Shown here one piece after another: positions 57,001 through 64,000 of a DNA stretch of 64,000 nt. Below the pieces are notes generated by a model. The model was not told the DNA's origin, did no database searches, and saw nothing but the letters and a program-made list of their open reading frames with translations. Position numbers and translations under genes: made by a program. Each line of letters opens with the position of its first letter. Within the stretch, counting starts at the first letter, position 1. Source of the DNA: Saccharopolyspora phatthalungensis (GTDB taxonomy: Bacteria; Actinomycetota; Actinomycetes; Mycobacteriales; Pseudonocardiaceae); NCBI RefSeq assembly GCF_014203395.1, contig NZ_JACHIW010000002.1:868001-932000 (forward strand), given 5' to 3'.

Positions 57001-60000
57001 CCTCGGCGTCCAGCACCGGCGTGGGGTCGCGCAGCAGGAGCGAATATTCGACCGCACCGTGCTGGTCCCGGCGGCGCCGAGGCGAGAACAGCCCGTCGAG
57101 CCGGAACTTCTTGCTGAGGCTGCGCGGATTCCCTCGCACCGTGGCCAACGACATCCCGGAATCAACCAGGCGCCCGTTGTCCCCGAGCTGCCAGCTTGAG
57201 TGCCCGGAGAGTTCCCTGAGCTGCTTGAACGCCGATTCACGGAGGTGTTTCATGCCGTGCAAGGACACGATCGGCATACCGTCGAAGACCCGCGAGAACC
57301 CGCGCCGCGTCGTCTCGTCGTCGTGGGGGACCTGGGATCGCCCGACGGGTTCGACGGCGGCCTTCTTTATTTCGATCAACTCGGTTTTCAGTTTTTCCGC
57401 CTGCCATGCGGGCAGATCGACGACGATGTCGACATCGACGACGCCCGGCTCACGGCCCTCGGCGGCAGCCGTGCGGTCCACGATCCGCAGGTCCCGCACC
57501 GGTGGCGTGTGCATGCCCGGCCTACCGATGGTCACGCCCTTCGCGAGCGTGTTCCACTCCTGCCAATGCGTTCCCGACGCCTTGTACCTGACCCGGTAAG
57601 CTAAGCGCTTGCGCGGTTCGGGTCCCACCCTGCCCGTGGCCGTCGGTTCGTTCCCGCGAGCGCCGCCGAAGGACAGTTCGGTGTTCTCCCCGGTGGCCGA
57701 GGACTTTCCCCGCGCGAAATTGACCTTGTGGTAGCTGGTGAGGACCGCCGTTTCCCCGGCCAGCACCGAGTAGATGCGCGCCACGAAGCCGGCCTCGGCC
57801 GACCAGGTCACACCGGTGCTGTGCTGCACGGTTTCGGAATCGGTCAGGGTCGCCGTCGCGGCCGCCTCGTCGATCGGGCCCAGATCCTTGACATCACGCA
57901 CCTCCGCCGCCAGCGCCAGCGAAGCGTGGTAGTCGTGCCCTCGGCCGTGTTCGACCAACTCGACCACGGTGGCCTGATCGGCAAGCATCTCCTCGGCAAC
58001 CCGCGGTGACGACAACCGGTCACTGGAAGTAGCGGTGTCGATCTGCTCGCCGCGCGCCAACTGCCGGGCCTTCTTGGCCTTGATTCCCCCGGCCAGCTTC
58101 GGATCGTCGAAATCGGCGACGAATGCGGTGTCCCGCCATGCCCACCGGTGATGCCCCGGGATCGTGCGCGCCGAATCGCGCAGGATCTGGGCGAGTTTGG
58201 CTCCCGCCCCGCTGGCCGCCAACGCCGCGCCGGTAATGCCCGCCACACGGTGCGGATGCGGCTGGTTGTCGTCGTTGATCAGACCGGCTTCGCGGGCGAA
58301 CTGCGATACTGTCCAGTGGATGGCATCCACCGCCTCGGGGAATGTGATCGGCGGGCGGCCGGGCGTGCGGACCTGCAAGTCGTAAACAGTGCGGTAGCGC
58401 ACCACCGTGACGTTGCTCGCCGCGGCATCGCTGCGTCCCGACGCATGGGCGAACTGCTGGTCGTGGCTGCGTCCCACGCTGCCCCCGACGTAAGGAGCCG
58501 CCGAGGCGATCACCGGTCCAACCGCGACACCGGGCCCCCCGGCCACCGATCCACTTACCTCGCGACCCGCACCGTGCTGACTCGTCGCCGTCGCGCCCCC
58601 CTTGCTGGAGGACACCAACGAGGCATTGTCGATCTTCTCCAGGTAAGCGACTTCCCGTGCTACGGCACGCATCTGCACGAAACGCACGCGAGTGGACAAC
58701 ATCCGTTTCAACGGATTGCCAGAAGGCAGCAATGGCTCCGACGACACCCACCCACGCCCAGCAGCCGCTTCCTGCTGGCTCACCGCCATCCGCGGCAAAA
58801 GATGTTCAATGCCGGACTGGCTGAGGAAGTGTCGCAGGACATCGCGCGCCAGGCCGCCAAGCGCGCCGAATTGCGCGGCCACCTGGTCATAGATGGCCGG
58901 TACTTGACCCGGCGCCGTCTTGATCCGCACGGGCTTGCCCTGGTACTGGCCATGGATCAAGTGCCGGACGTCGGTTCCTTCCAGCACCGAAGGTGGCAGC
59001 TCAGCCGGCACCGGCACGGCACGACCGCGATCGACCGACCGCAACCCGGTGGGCACGCTCAACTCGACGCCGACCGGGCCGGCGCCGGGATGACCTTCTC
59101 CACCAACGATCGTGGCACCAGTGCTGCTACGTCCCTCGTCATCCAGCCGGGAAATGTGGAACCGCACCGGCACGCGCACCGCGCGTGTCCCGGCGTACTC
59201 GGTGTCGCCGCCGGAAACATGCTTGTCCGGCAAGGCGATGGTCATCGACTCCTTGTTGGTATCGACACGATCGGTGGCTCTGTTCACCGCCGTCCCGGTC
59301 GGCAGGTTGACCGCACCGAAAGCCATCATCCCCGGGACCGCTGGGATGAAGAAAATCTGCCGGTAGTTCGGTTTTCCGGCGGACTTGGTGCCGGCTCCCG
59401 TGGCGCTTTCGGTCATCGTGGTGGCCGACTGCTCGGCGCCGGGCCCGTCCGCGGCGACCCGGTGCGTCCAGTCGAACTCGGCGCGTACCCAGAGCTTCGC
59501 ATCACCGACCCGGAACTCGCGGCCATAGCCGAGCAAGGTTCCGACTTCGTTGCTCACGGCTTGTTTCAACGCGTCAAGGCCGTCCTTGTCGCTGTCGTCG
59601 GGCAACAGTCTTCCCGCTGCCGCGACGACCTGGTCGGTCCCCACGGTCCTGCTGAGCTGCCGCGCCGGGCCCAACGATGCGCTGCGACGGAGATACCCGG
59701 GCAACCGCAACCGGGGTCTGCCTGGGTCGTCGCCGTCTGGCTTGGTCCGAGCACCGGCGGTTTCGCCGGGCGCATCTTTGCCGATGGTGGGATTTTCGCT
59801 GGTCCTCCCCGACGGCTCGGCCGACTTTGTCTTTGTCATCGGGCCGGTCTCGGCTACGGGCGTGGCGGACTCCGAAGTCGTTTGCTTCGACAGGAGACCA
59901 CCAACCCCAGAGGGCCCGCTCTTTTTCGGCCATAAGATGGGCCAAGACCGACGGCGTTGTGCACCCCTCGCGTCAACAGAGCCGGGGCTTGGGCCTTGCG

Positions 60001-63000
60001 CCGGTCGCTTTCCCGCATCCGCGCGGTCCCGGGCACCGTGACCGCTTGCCCGGTCATCATCACCCGCATCCATCAACATGTAGAGGCGCTCCAACAGCTC
60101 ACGCCGCTCCTGCCCCAGGGCGTCGCCGGCATCCATGCTGTTGACGTCGCGCACCGTTTCAACCGCCGGCACCTCATCGCGCGGCTGCGGAGGGAACACG
60201 CCGCCACCGCCACCCGCCTCCGGGCCGGCACCCGCACTCACGCTCATGCTCGCGGCCAGGTATTCGTGCAACCGCTGCCGCATCGCCTCGGCAGCTGCCC
60301 GATCATCGGGTGCCCGCAACACCTGATGCGCCATCACAAGCCGGAGCGGCTCCGCCGCCCGACCACCCAGTAGCTCATCGGCAATGGCGAACAAACCCAA
60401 GAGAGCTTCAGGCCCCTGCCGATCCGTCACTTCCAGCAACGCCGCATCAGCCGCCTCGATCAACGCATTCATCTCCCGCACCGCGGCGTCACGCCGGGCC
60501 CGTCGCACCATCCCGACAGCGGCGGCAGCAGCCTGCGTCTCGTTCCGCAACGCCCCTACCTCCATGCGCTGAAGTGAGGGCTGCTGCGCGATATCCGACC
60601 ACCACTCCATCCGCGCACGTAATTCAGGCGCATAAGGCGCCGAAGCGTCAACCACAAGCTGCCGCAACGACTCCACCGAAGCCATCAATTCGGAAACCAA
60701 CTGCGACCGCTCCGGCGCGGCCACATCGGCCGACGCGGCAACCTCCGTCGGCACACCACCCGCAGAATCCACTGCCCCGCTGGTTGAATCACCATTCTCG
60801 GCACTGATCTCGCGAAGCCGCGGCTTGTTCGCCGCCAACTCGTTTCGCACCCGCTCGACCGACATCCTCAACTCAGAAACCAACCGCGCCCGCTCAGACA
60901 CCTCCACGACGGGCGCACGCCCCTCCGGCACCGAAGCATCCGCCTGCGGATACGGCCCCGCGCCGCCCTGGATCGCCAGACCCGTCCCCCGCGTACCAAG
61001 CTTGGCCGCCAGCTCCCGAGAAAACCGCTCCGCCTCGGCACGGCCAACCGCAGCGGCCCTTGCGGCGACCAATGCCACCACTTCATCCAGTGAAATGCCC
61101 GACTCGCCCCGGGCCAGGTACACCACATCGTGCGTGCCCTGCACGATCCGCACCGCCGCCGCACGCGGCCCGCCCACCGACTGGGCCAACTCAACCTCCC
61201 TGCGGAGATCCGACTCCGTCCACTCCGCCACGGCCGTCGATCCAGGTCTTTCCCCGGCATGCCCCGCCTCGGACACCACCGTGCCGGTAGCCGTAAAGTC
61301 AGCGTCCGCCGACGCCGTCTCCGGACCCGACTGCGCACCCGGAACCGCCTTCTGCGCCGCACCCTCAGGAATAACAGTCGACGAGTTCGCCACAACATGC
61401 AGCCCGCCGGCCTGCTTCGGCGCCTCAATCGAACCCGCCCCGCCCACCGGACGGGGGCTGGACCCATCCGCACCAAACCGCACCCACTGTGGACCACTCC
61501 GATCACGCCCCGGCATCAGCGCAACGACATCACGCCCCGCACTCCGGGCCGCCTCCGCGGCCTGCCCCGGCGACACCACCACACCCGCACCCGCACGATC
61601 TCCGGACACCAACACCACCGGACCCGCATTCACATCACCGGCCCGGCCACGCACGAACTCCGCAACCCCACCGTCCGACAGCCCCTCCGCCGGCACCGTC
61701 ACCAGCACGGCGTCCTCCGGCAACCCCACCGGAAGGCCGGCGCGACCAGTAATCGGGGCACTCGAAGAGGCCATTCGCGACGAGGTATCCATCGGCATCG
61801 ACGAATCCGGCAGACCACCGCTCGGGCGAGCCGAGATCGTTTCCCCCGCAACAGAACTCGCGTGGGGATCCACCCCTACGGACGCCCCAGGAACGGTTGC
61901 GCTACCCCGCGCAAATCCCTGCACGTTGGTCCCGCCGTCGGGGTGCGGAACCGTCCCAGCCACCGGAGAAGACGTCTCCGAGACGACGGCGACCGAAGAC
62001 GAATCGGGCTCATCAGTGCTACCCGGCAACGGCTTTTCCAGCTGCGAGTCGACCACTTGTGTCGTGGTCTCCACCCGCACACCATCCGCAGGCGCGGCCG
62101 GACTGTCCATGCCAGACTCCGCAGCGTCGGCGTGACCGTCACGCTGCGGTGAATCGCTAACCGTCACCCGGTCTTCAGAACCCGTTAAAGCACTCGGGTA
62201 ATCGCCGTGATTATCCACATTAGACGATGCGATCTCTCCATGGCCGTCACCGACGGCACGGCTGTACGCCAGCGGCGGCGTTACGGCGTCGGAATCGCCA
62301 CCGATGACACGTCCGCCGGGAACCGGTGAACCACTGCGGACAAGGTCGTCACCGCGAGGCGGGCTATAGGGTGGCGGCGTGTCCTGTCCCCGCAGCGCGC
62401 CCGGAGCCGTTGCATCACCAGCACGCCACGACACCACCACCCCGGTATCGTCCGTCCTCTCGGACATACTGGCCGGAGAGTCCTGCCCCGCTCCGGCACC
62501 CGCGTCCACACCCCTCGGCTCATCACCGGGCGTCGCCACCCCGTCGACAGACCGGGCAACCCTGGGTTCCGGTATCGAAGCTCCATGAACCAGGCCACCC
62601 AACGAAGGCACACCCCAGGACGGAGACAAGTCGGGCACATCCTTCTTGGCCGCCCCACTTTCTTCACCTTCTGCCACAACGGACGGTTTACCCAGTGCCA
62701 CTTTTTCGGTATCGGGCGCTTTTTCGGTATCGGGCACGCCGCCCGTCGAGCCGGACCTTTCGCTGAGGGCTTCCCGGAAGCTGGGCTTCTCGCCCGCCTG
62801 CGACCCGAAGTCCACCTTCAAATCCGCTGAAGTGTCGGTGTCGGTGTCGGTGTCCGTCCCGCTGGAATCCTTCTCCCCGCCGGCGGCGTCCCGCGCCCGG
62901 CCCGCCGGAATCAACTGCCCCCGCAACGCCAACCCCGCCAGATTCCCGATACCCGAACCCACCGCCTCCGACAACCCCGCCGTGAACGAGAACGGATTCC

Positions 63001-63952
63001 ACTGCGCCCCCTGACCACTCAACGCCCCATACCCCGCCTCGCCGAACATCTCGGTCAACCCCTCTTCCAACGACTCCCCCAGCCCGTGACCAAACCGGGC
63101 CGCCCACATCGCCCGCACCGACATCCCCGTGAAATCCTCAATATTCTTCGACACCACATCAGCAAAGCGCGCCATCGACGACAACGGATACTGCTCCGCG
63201 TGCTCCTCCACAGCATGCTTGGCAGCCGCGGCCAACACCTCAGCATCGATCTTGTCGCCCAAACCCCGCACCAACACTTTGGTAATCGCATTACCCACCA
63301 CATTGCCCAACGCCGAGAGCGGCACCGCCAGCAACGCACTGAACGACCCCACCCCCACCGCCATCGTCGTCAGCTGGCCATCCCACTTCTTCCGCGTCCC
63401 CAACGCAAACTGCGCACCCTGCGCACCCACCTCCACCAACAGCTGCAACCCCATCCCCACCACCTGGGCCACCGCCAGCCGCACGAACAACTGCCCCCAC
63501 CACCGCGTCAGCAGAAACCGCATCACCGCGAAACGTGCCGCCAACCACGCCATACTCGCCCCAGCCGTGGGCCCTGCCATCGCCACCGCCCAGGCGATCT
63601 CCGCAAGCAACAGCAGCAATCCACCCACCGTCACGAACTTCAGATACTGCACCTGTAACGCCAGGTTCTCCACGAAGCCCGCCAACTCCCGCAACCCCAC
63701 GCTCCCGGCCTCCAGCGCCGGAACAAATCTGTCCAACCGCGCGGTGAACCGGTCCGCCGCCTTCCCCGAAAACTCCACCCGCACCCGCCCGACCACATCC
63801 CGCACCACCGGACCCAGCACCTCCACCGTCGCCGCGCCCGACTCCAACGCCCCCACAACCGCGAATAACGCATCCTCGTCCGCATCCGTCATGTCCTCAC
63901 CGGTCAGCACCTGAAAAAGCCGTCTCACCTCCCCGGGCACCATCACAGACAC
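54005..63952 (-). CDS. Giant ESX/CpnT-like protein with large unknown C-terminal region
   Basis: About 3,315 residues. GTG 63952 is chosen because it aligns exactly with the ATG of the other giant (VSVMVPGEV versus MSLLVPEEV); an ATG lies 9 nt later and the frame stays open to the window edge. Residues 1-390 match the other giant. A disordered Ser/Pro/Gly linker follows to about residue 900, one WTESDLRREV unit, a scar of an HTH repeat (KPRLREISAENGD at about 60787-60840) and the QLVSELMASVESLRQLVV helical unit. From about residue 1,420 comes ~1,900 residues of mostly beta-rich sequence unknown to me (e.g. PNYRQIFFIPAVPGMM, VVRYRTVYDLQVRTPG). It ends with a charged coiled coil (about 54590-54850) and a short final domain. 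It is probably a surface or secreted T7SS-type protein, but no enzyme motif is recognised. Confidence 0.8.
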   Translation of the reverse strand: MSVMVPGEVRRLFQVLTGEDMTDADEDALFAVVGALESGAATVEVLGPVVRDVVGRVRVEFSGKAADRFTARLDRFVPALEAGSVGLRELAGFVENLALQVQYLKFVTVGGLLLLLAEIAWAVAMAGPTAGASMAWLAARFAVMRFLLTRWWGQLFVRLAVAQVVGMGLQLLVEVGAQGAQFALGTRKKWDGQLTTMAVGVGSFSALLAVPLSALGNVVGNAITKVLVRGLGDKIDAEVLAAAAKHAVEEHAEQYPLSSMARFADVVSKNIEDFTGMSVRAMWAARFGHGLGESLEEGLTEMFGEAGYGALSGQGAQWNPFSFTAGLSEAVGSGIGNLAGLALRGQLIPAGRARDAAGGEKDSSGTDTDTDTDTSADLKVDFGSQAGEKPSFREALSERSGSTGGVPDTEKAPDTEKVALGKPSVVAEGEESGAAKKDVPDLSPSWGVPSLGGLVHGASIPEPRVARSVDGVATPGDEPRGVDAGAGAGQDSPASMSERTDDTGVVVSWRAGDATAPGALRGQDTPPPYSPPRGDDLVRSGSPVPGGRVIGGDSDAVTPPLAYSRAVGDGHGEIASSNVDNHGDYPSALTGSEDRVTVSDSPQRDGHADAAESGMDSPAAPADGVRVETTTQVVDSQLEKPLPGSTDEPDSSSVAVVSETSSPVAGTVPHPDGGTNVQGFARGSATVPGASVGVDPHASSVAGETISARPSGGLPDSSMPMDTSSRMASSSAPITGRAGLPVGLPEDAVLVTVPAEGLSDGGVAEFVRGRAGDVNAGPVVLVSGDRAGAGVVVSPGQAAEAARSAGRDVVALMPGRDRSGPQWVRFGADGSSPRPVGGAGSIEAPKQAGGLHVVANSSTVIPEGAAQKAVPGAQSGPETASADADFTATGTVVSEAGHAGERPGSTAVAEWTESDLRREVELAQSVGGPRAAAVRIVQGTHDVVYLARGESGISLDEVVALVAARAAAVGRAEAERFSRELAAKLGTRGTGLAIQGGAGPYPQADASVPEGRAPVVEVSERARLVSELRMSVERVRNELAANKPRLREISAENGDSTSGAVDSAGGVPTEVAASADVAAPERSQLVSELMASVESLRQLVVDASAPYAPELRARMEWWSDIAQQPSLQRMEVGALRNETQAAAAAVGMVRRARRDAAVREMNALIEAADAALLEVTDRQGPEALLGLFAIADELLGGRAAEPLRLVMAHQVLRAPDDRAAAEAMRQRLHEYLAASMSVSAGAGPEAGGGGGVFPPQPRDEVPAVETVRDVNSMDAGDALGQERRELLERLYMLMDAGDDDRASGHGARDRADAGKRPAQGPSPGSVDARGAQRRRSWPILWPKKSGPSGVGGLLSKQTTSESATPVAETGPMTKTKSAEPSGRTSENPTIGKDAPGETAGARTKPDGDDPGRPRLRLPGYLRRSASLGPARQLSRTVGTDQVVAAAGRLLPDDSDKDGLDALKQAVSNEVGTLLGYGREFRVGDAKLWVRAEFDWTHRVAADGPGAEQSATTMTESATGAGTKSAGKPNYRQIFFIPAVPGMMAFGAVNLPTGTAVNRATDRVDTNKESMTIALPDKHVSGGDTEYAGTRAVRVPVRFHISRLDDEGRSSTGATIVGGEGHPGAGPVGVELSVPTGLRSVDRGRAVPVPAELPPSVLEGTDVRHLIHGQYQGKPVRIKTAPGQVPAIYDQVAAQFGALGGLARDVLRHFLSQSGIEHLLPRMAVSQQEAAAGRGWVSSEPLLPSGNPLKRMLSTRVRFVQMRAVAREVAYLEKIDNASLVSSSKGGATATSQHGAGREVSGSVAGGPGVAVGPVIASAAPYVGGSVGRSHDQQFAHASGRSDAAASNVTVVRYRTVYDLQVRTPGRPPITFPEAVDAIHWTVSQFAREAGLINDDNQPHPHRVAGITGAALAASGAGAKLAQILRDSARTIPGHHRWAWRDTAFVADFDDPKLAGGIKAKKARQLARGEQIDTATSSDRLSSPRVAEEMLADQATVVELVEHGRGHDYHASLALAAEVRDVKDLGPIDEAAATATLTDSETVQHSTGVTWSAEAGFVARIYSVLAGETAVLTSYHKVNFARGKSSATGENTELSFGGARGNEPTATGRVGPEPRKRLAYRVRYKASGTHWQEWNTLAKGVTIGRPGMHTPPVRDLRIVDRTAAAEGREPGVVDVDIVVDLPAWQAEKLKTELIEIKKAAVEPVGRSQVPHDDETTRRGFSRVFDGMPIVSLHGMKHLRESAFKQLRELSGHSSWQLGDNGRLVDSGMSLATVRGNPRSLSKKFRLDGLFSPRRRRDQHGAVEYSLLLRDPTPVLDAEGKPVKVWQQPTHSVTGGRSTYSGTTSTVTFGNSIEPAMIPISDFSAQHGPNTSSLTALGFADTTLWAGSSSRKRGQVVSSSHTRSVTGKPRELHLVEVNVEATVATEVRTVGKIDRVGLLAPKPAVRSAERFTLPRAGTVLVTDEQLQEIRTKQAEVDAQRARNAAGGWASPVKPPSPSADVVPVPAGHALAAPSWSGGVTEAVDLTDRIPLLHEKVSRSLGAEQADRLLPSSARDTAHDNYREVERFLSNVQAKMGDAANGGASTPLRLEDRFSGRTYELHVGAKLRSEPVAEGITHGELVTGSAASILSSSTRRARRVLLETFGALIPAVHIDGSGPSGPVSDSGEPGPFHGPLYVKAGLGIAYGAAWLKQVRTRTRTAAENYTNSERVSGALASHRAEVLFDVRLERHGQRIAEAPDVRTVGVRTAVEDTVPAEVAARPRTATLADRPVSEAADEAVRRWRSGGNAEKLPAPGQFRAVEFTGKVEDLVAAAERAITAAGGGVNADVRRALRAWFSPHRLEALLGRLADPHAQALLVDLPPQLGVDVAVHLRIPDRGTLTSTSGRISMGGSMATPETEYDEVSTGGRHVLSMVPLIAGGVSHPKASDDHEKSDKAFASAGGWNLPLFALGTREYEGGQSLWSESAGKKLPDKTADSPLKGITSTWMHGAEFRIVASPGKYSVGKQTAVVDAGFEAGYVIRRGDRGIELPAALVSATKEFAERGAKWTDAIDQERAARVTLSQATAAELQAKVAVAEQERREATARKLVAKQRWSEAMAREQAAQRAWWQAKRTYELELAIARTEPTLAGAPADARVTVGEDAPSRVRARHALYPVMDKVLEARRQGYQPRVRYVVHGDLNARDDNESQAKKDFSYVANELKDKLRIAQWNIPEDNRFGPSDVGLVATPQFLPAEGPTRVEIWIDVRARRADLAAAREITATGTAGAKDKRIPVPPSLQSPFTVYPLADWGLAGGGLPVGPGQPGLRGLGTGPAVGA
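62788..63560 (-). repeat. DNA patch nearly identical to 51510-52285
   Basis: Partner of the conversion patch in the other giant gene; visible differences are single bases such as GAACGGATACT versus GAATACT-type codons (Pro/Ser at the AEQYPLSS / AEQYSLSS site). Confidence 0.85.
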
Positions 63953-64000
63953 GCAAACCACCCACTCAGACCACAGAGCCAGCGGCCGAGGAATCAACGG

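Overview
The window is high-GC actinomycete DNA, most likely from a Pseudonocardiales-type genus. The reasons are modular type I PKS genes, very large proteins with ESX/CpnT-like N-termini, a class II lasso peptide cluster, GTG/TTG starts and GTGA/ATGA overlaps. No rRNA, tRNA or CRISPR array was seen.

Region 1 (1-17.4 kb, + strand) is the 3' end of a modular PKS cluster. It holds one 5'-truncated PKS gene, a two-module PKS gene ending in a thioesterase, and a SnoaL-like gene overlapping it by 4 nt. All three complete modules are KS-AT-DH-KR-ACP with malonyl-type (HAFH) ATs, so the last three extensions should give three conjugated double bonds next to the released carboxyl. Two KR-encoding stretches are 612-nt near-copies with an extreme C/A-rich coding strand.

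Region 2 (17.6-29 kb) is mixed: an alpha/beta hydrolase; a divergent CitE-like lyase plus MmgE/PrpD pair; a decayed or frameshifted regulator fragment; a frameshifted CdiA-type nuclease toxin followed by an intact probable immunity gene; a fused double 3-hydroxyacyl-CoA dehydrogenase divergent from a class-C beta-lactamase-like serine hydrolase; a secreted matrixin-type protease; and a secreted double ricin-B lectin.

Region 3 (29.1-34.8 kb) is a lasso peptide operon on the - strand (precursor, cyclase, RRE protein, leader peptidase; predicted core of 17 residues, Gly1-Glu8 ring). A ferredoxin and a cytochrome P450 lie immediately upstream on the same strand, and a divergent phytanoyl-CoA-dioxygenase-like gene follows.

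Region 4 (34.9-40.9 kb) holds a RibD/DHFR-like reductase, two SDRs, an MFS exporter, a LysR regulator and a small secreted Gln/Asp-rich protein.

Region 5 (40.9-64 kb, - strand) is the most unusual part: two tandem giant genes of about 3,825 and 3,315 codons that share an ESX/CpnT-like membrane N-terminus, part of it almost identical at the DNA level. The downstream giant (41.2-52.7 kb) carries five blocks with about 25 copies of a ~56-residue helix-turn-helix-like repeat. Each repeat is near-invariant except mainly for a variable residue pair just before a conserved Trp at the start of the putative recognition helix. The other giant has only a scar of this array and instead a ~1,900-residue C-terminal region. 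A small gene with YrhB-like and papain-fold-toxin-like features lies between them. The architecture resembles polymorphic toxin loci; the modular HTH array is the best candidate for an undescribed system here.
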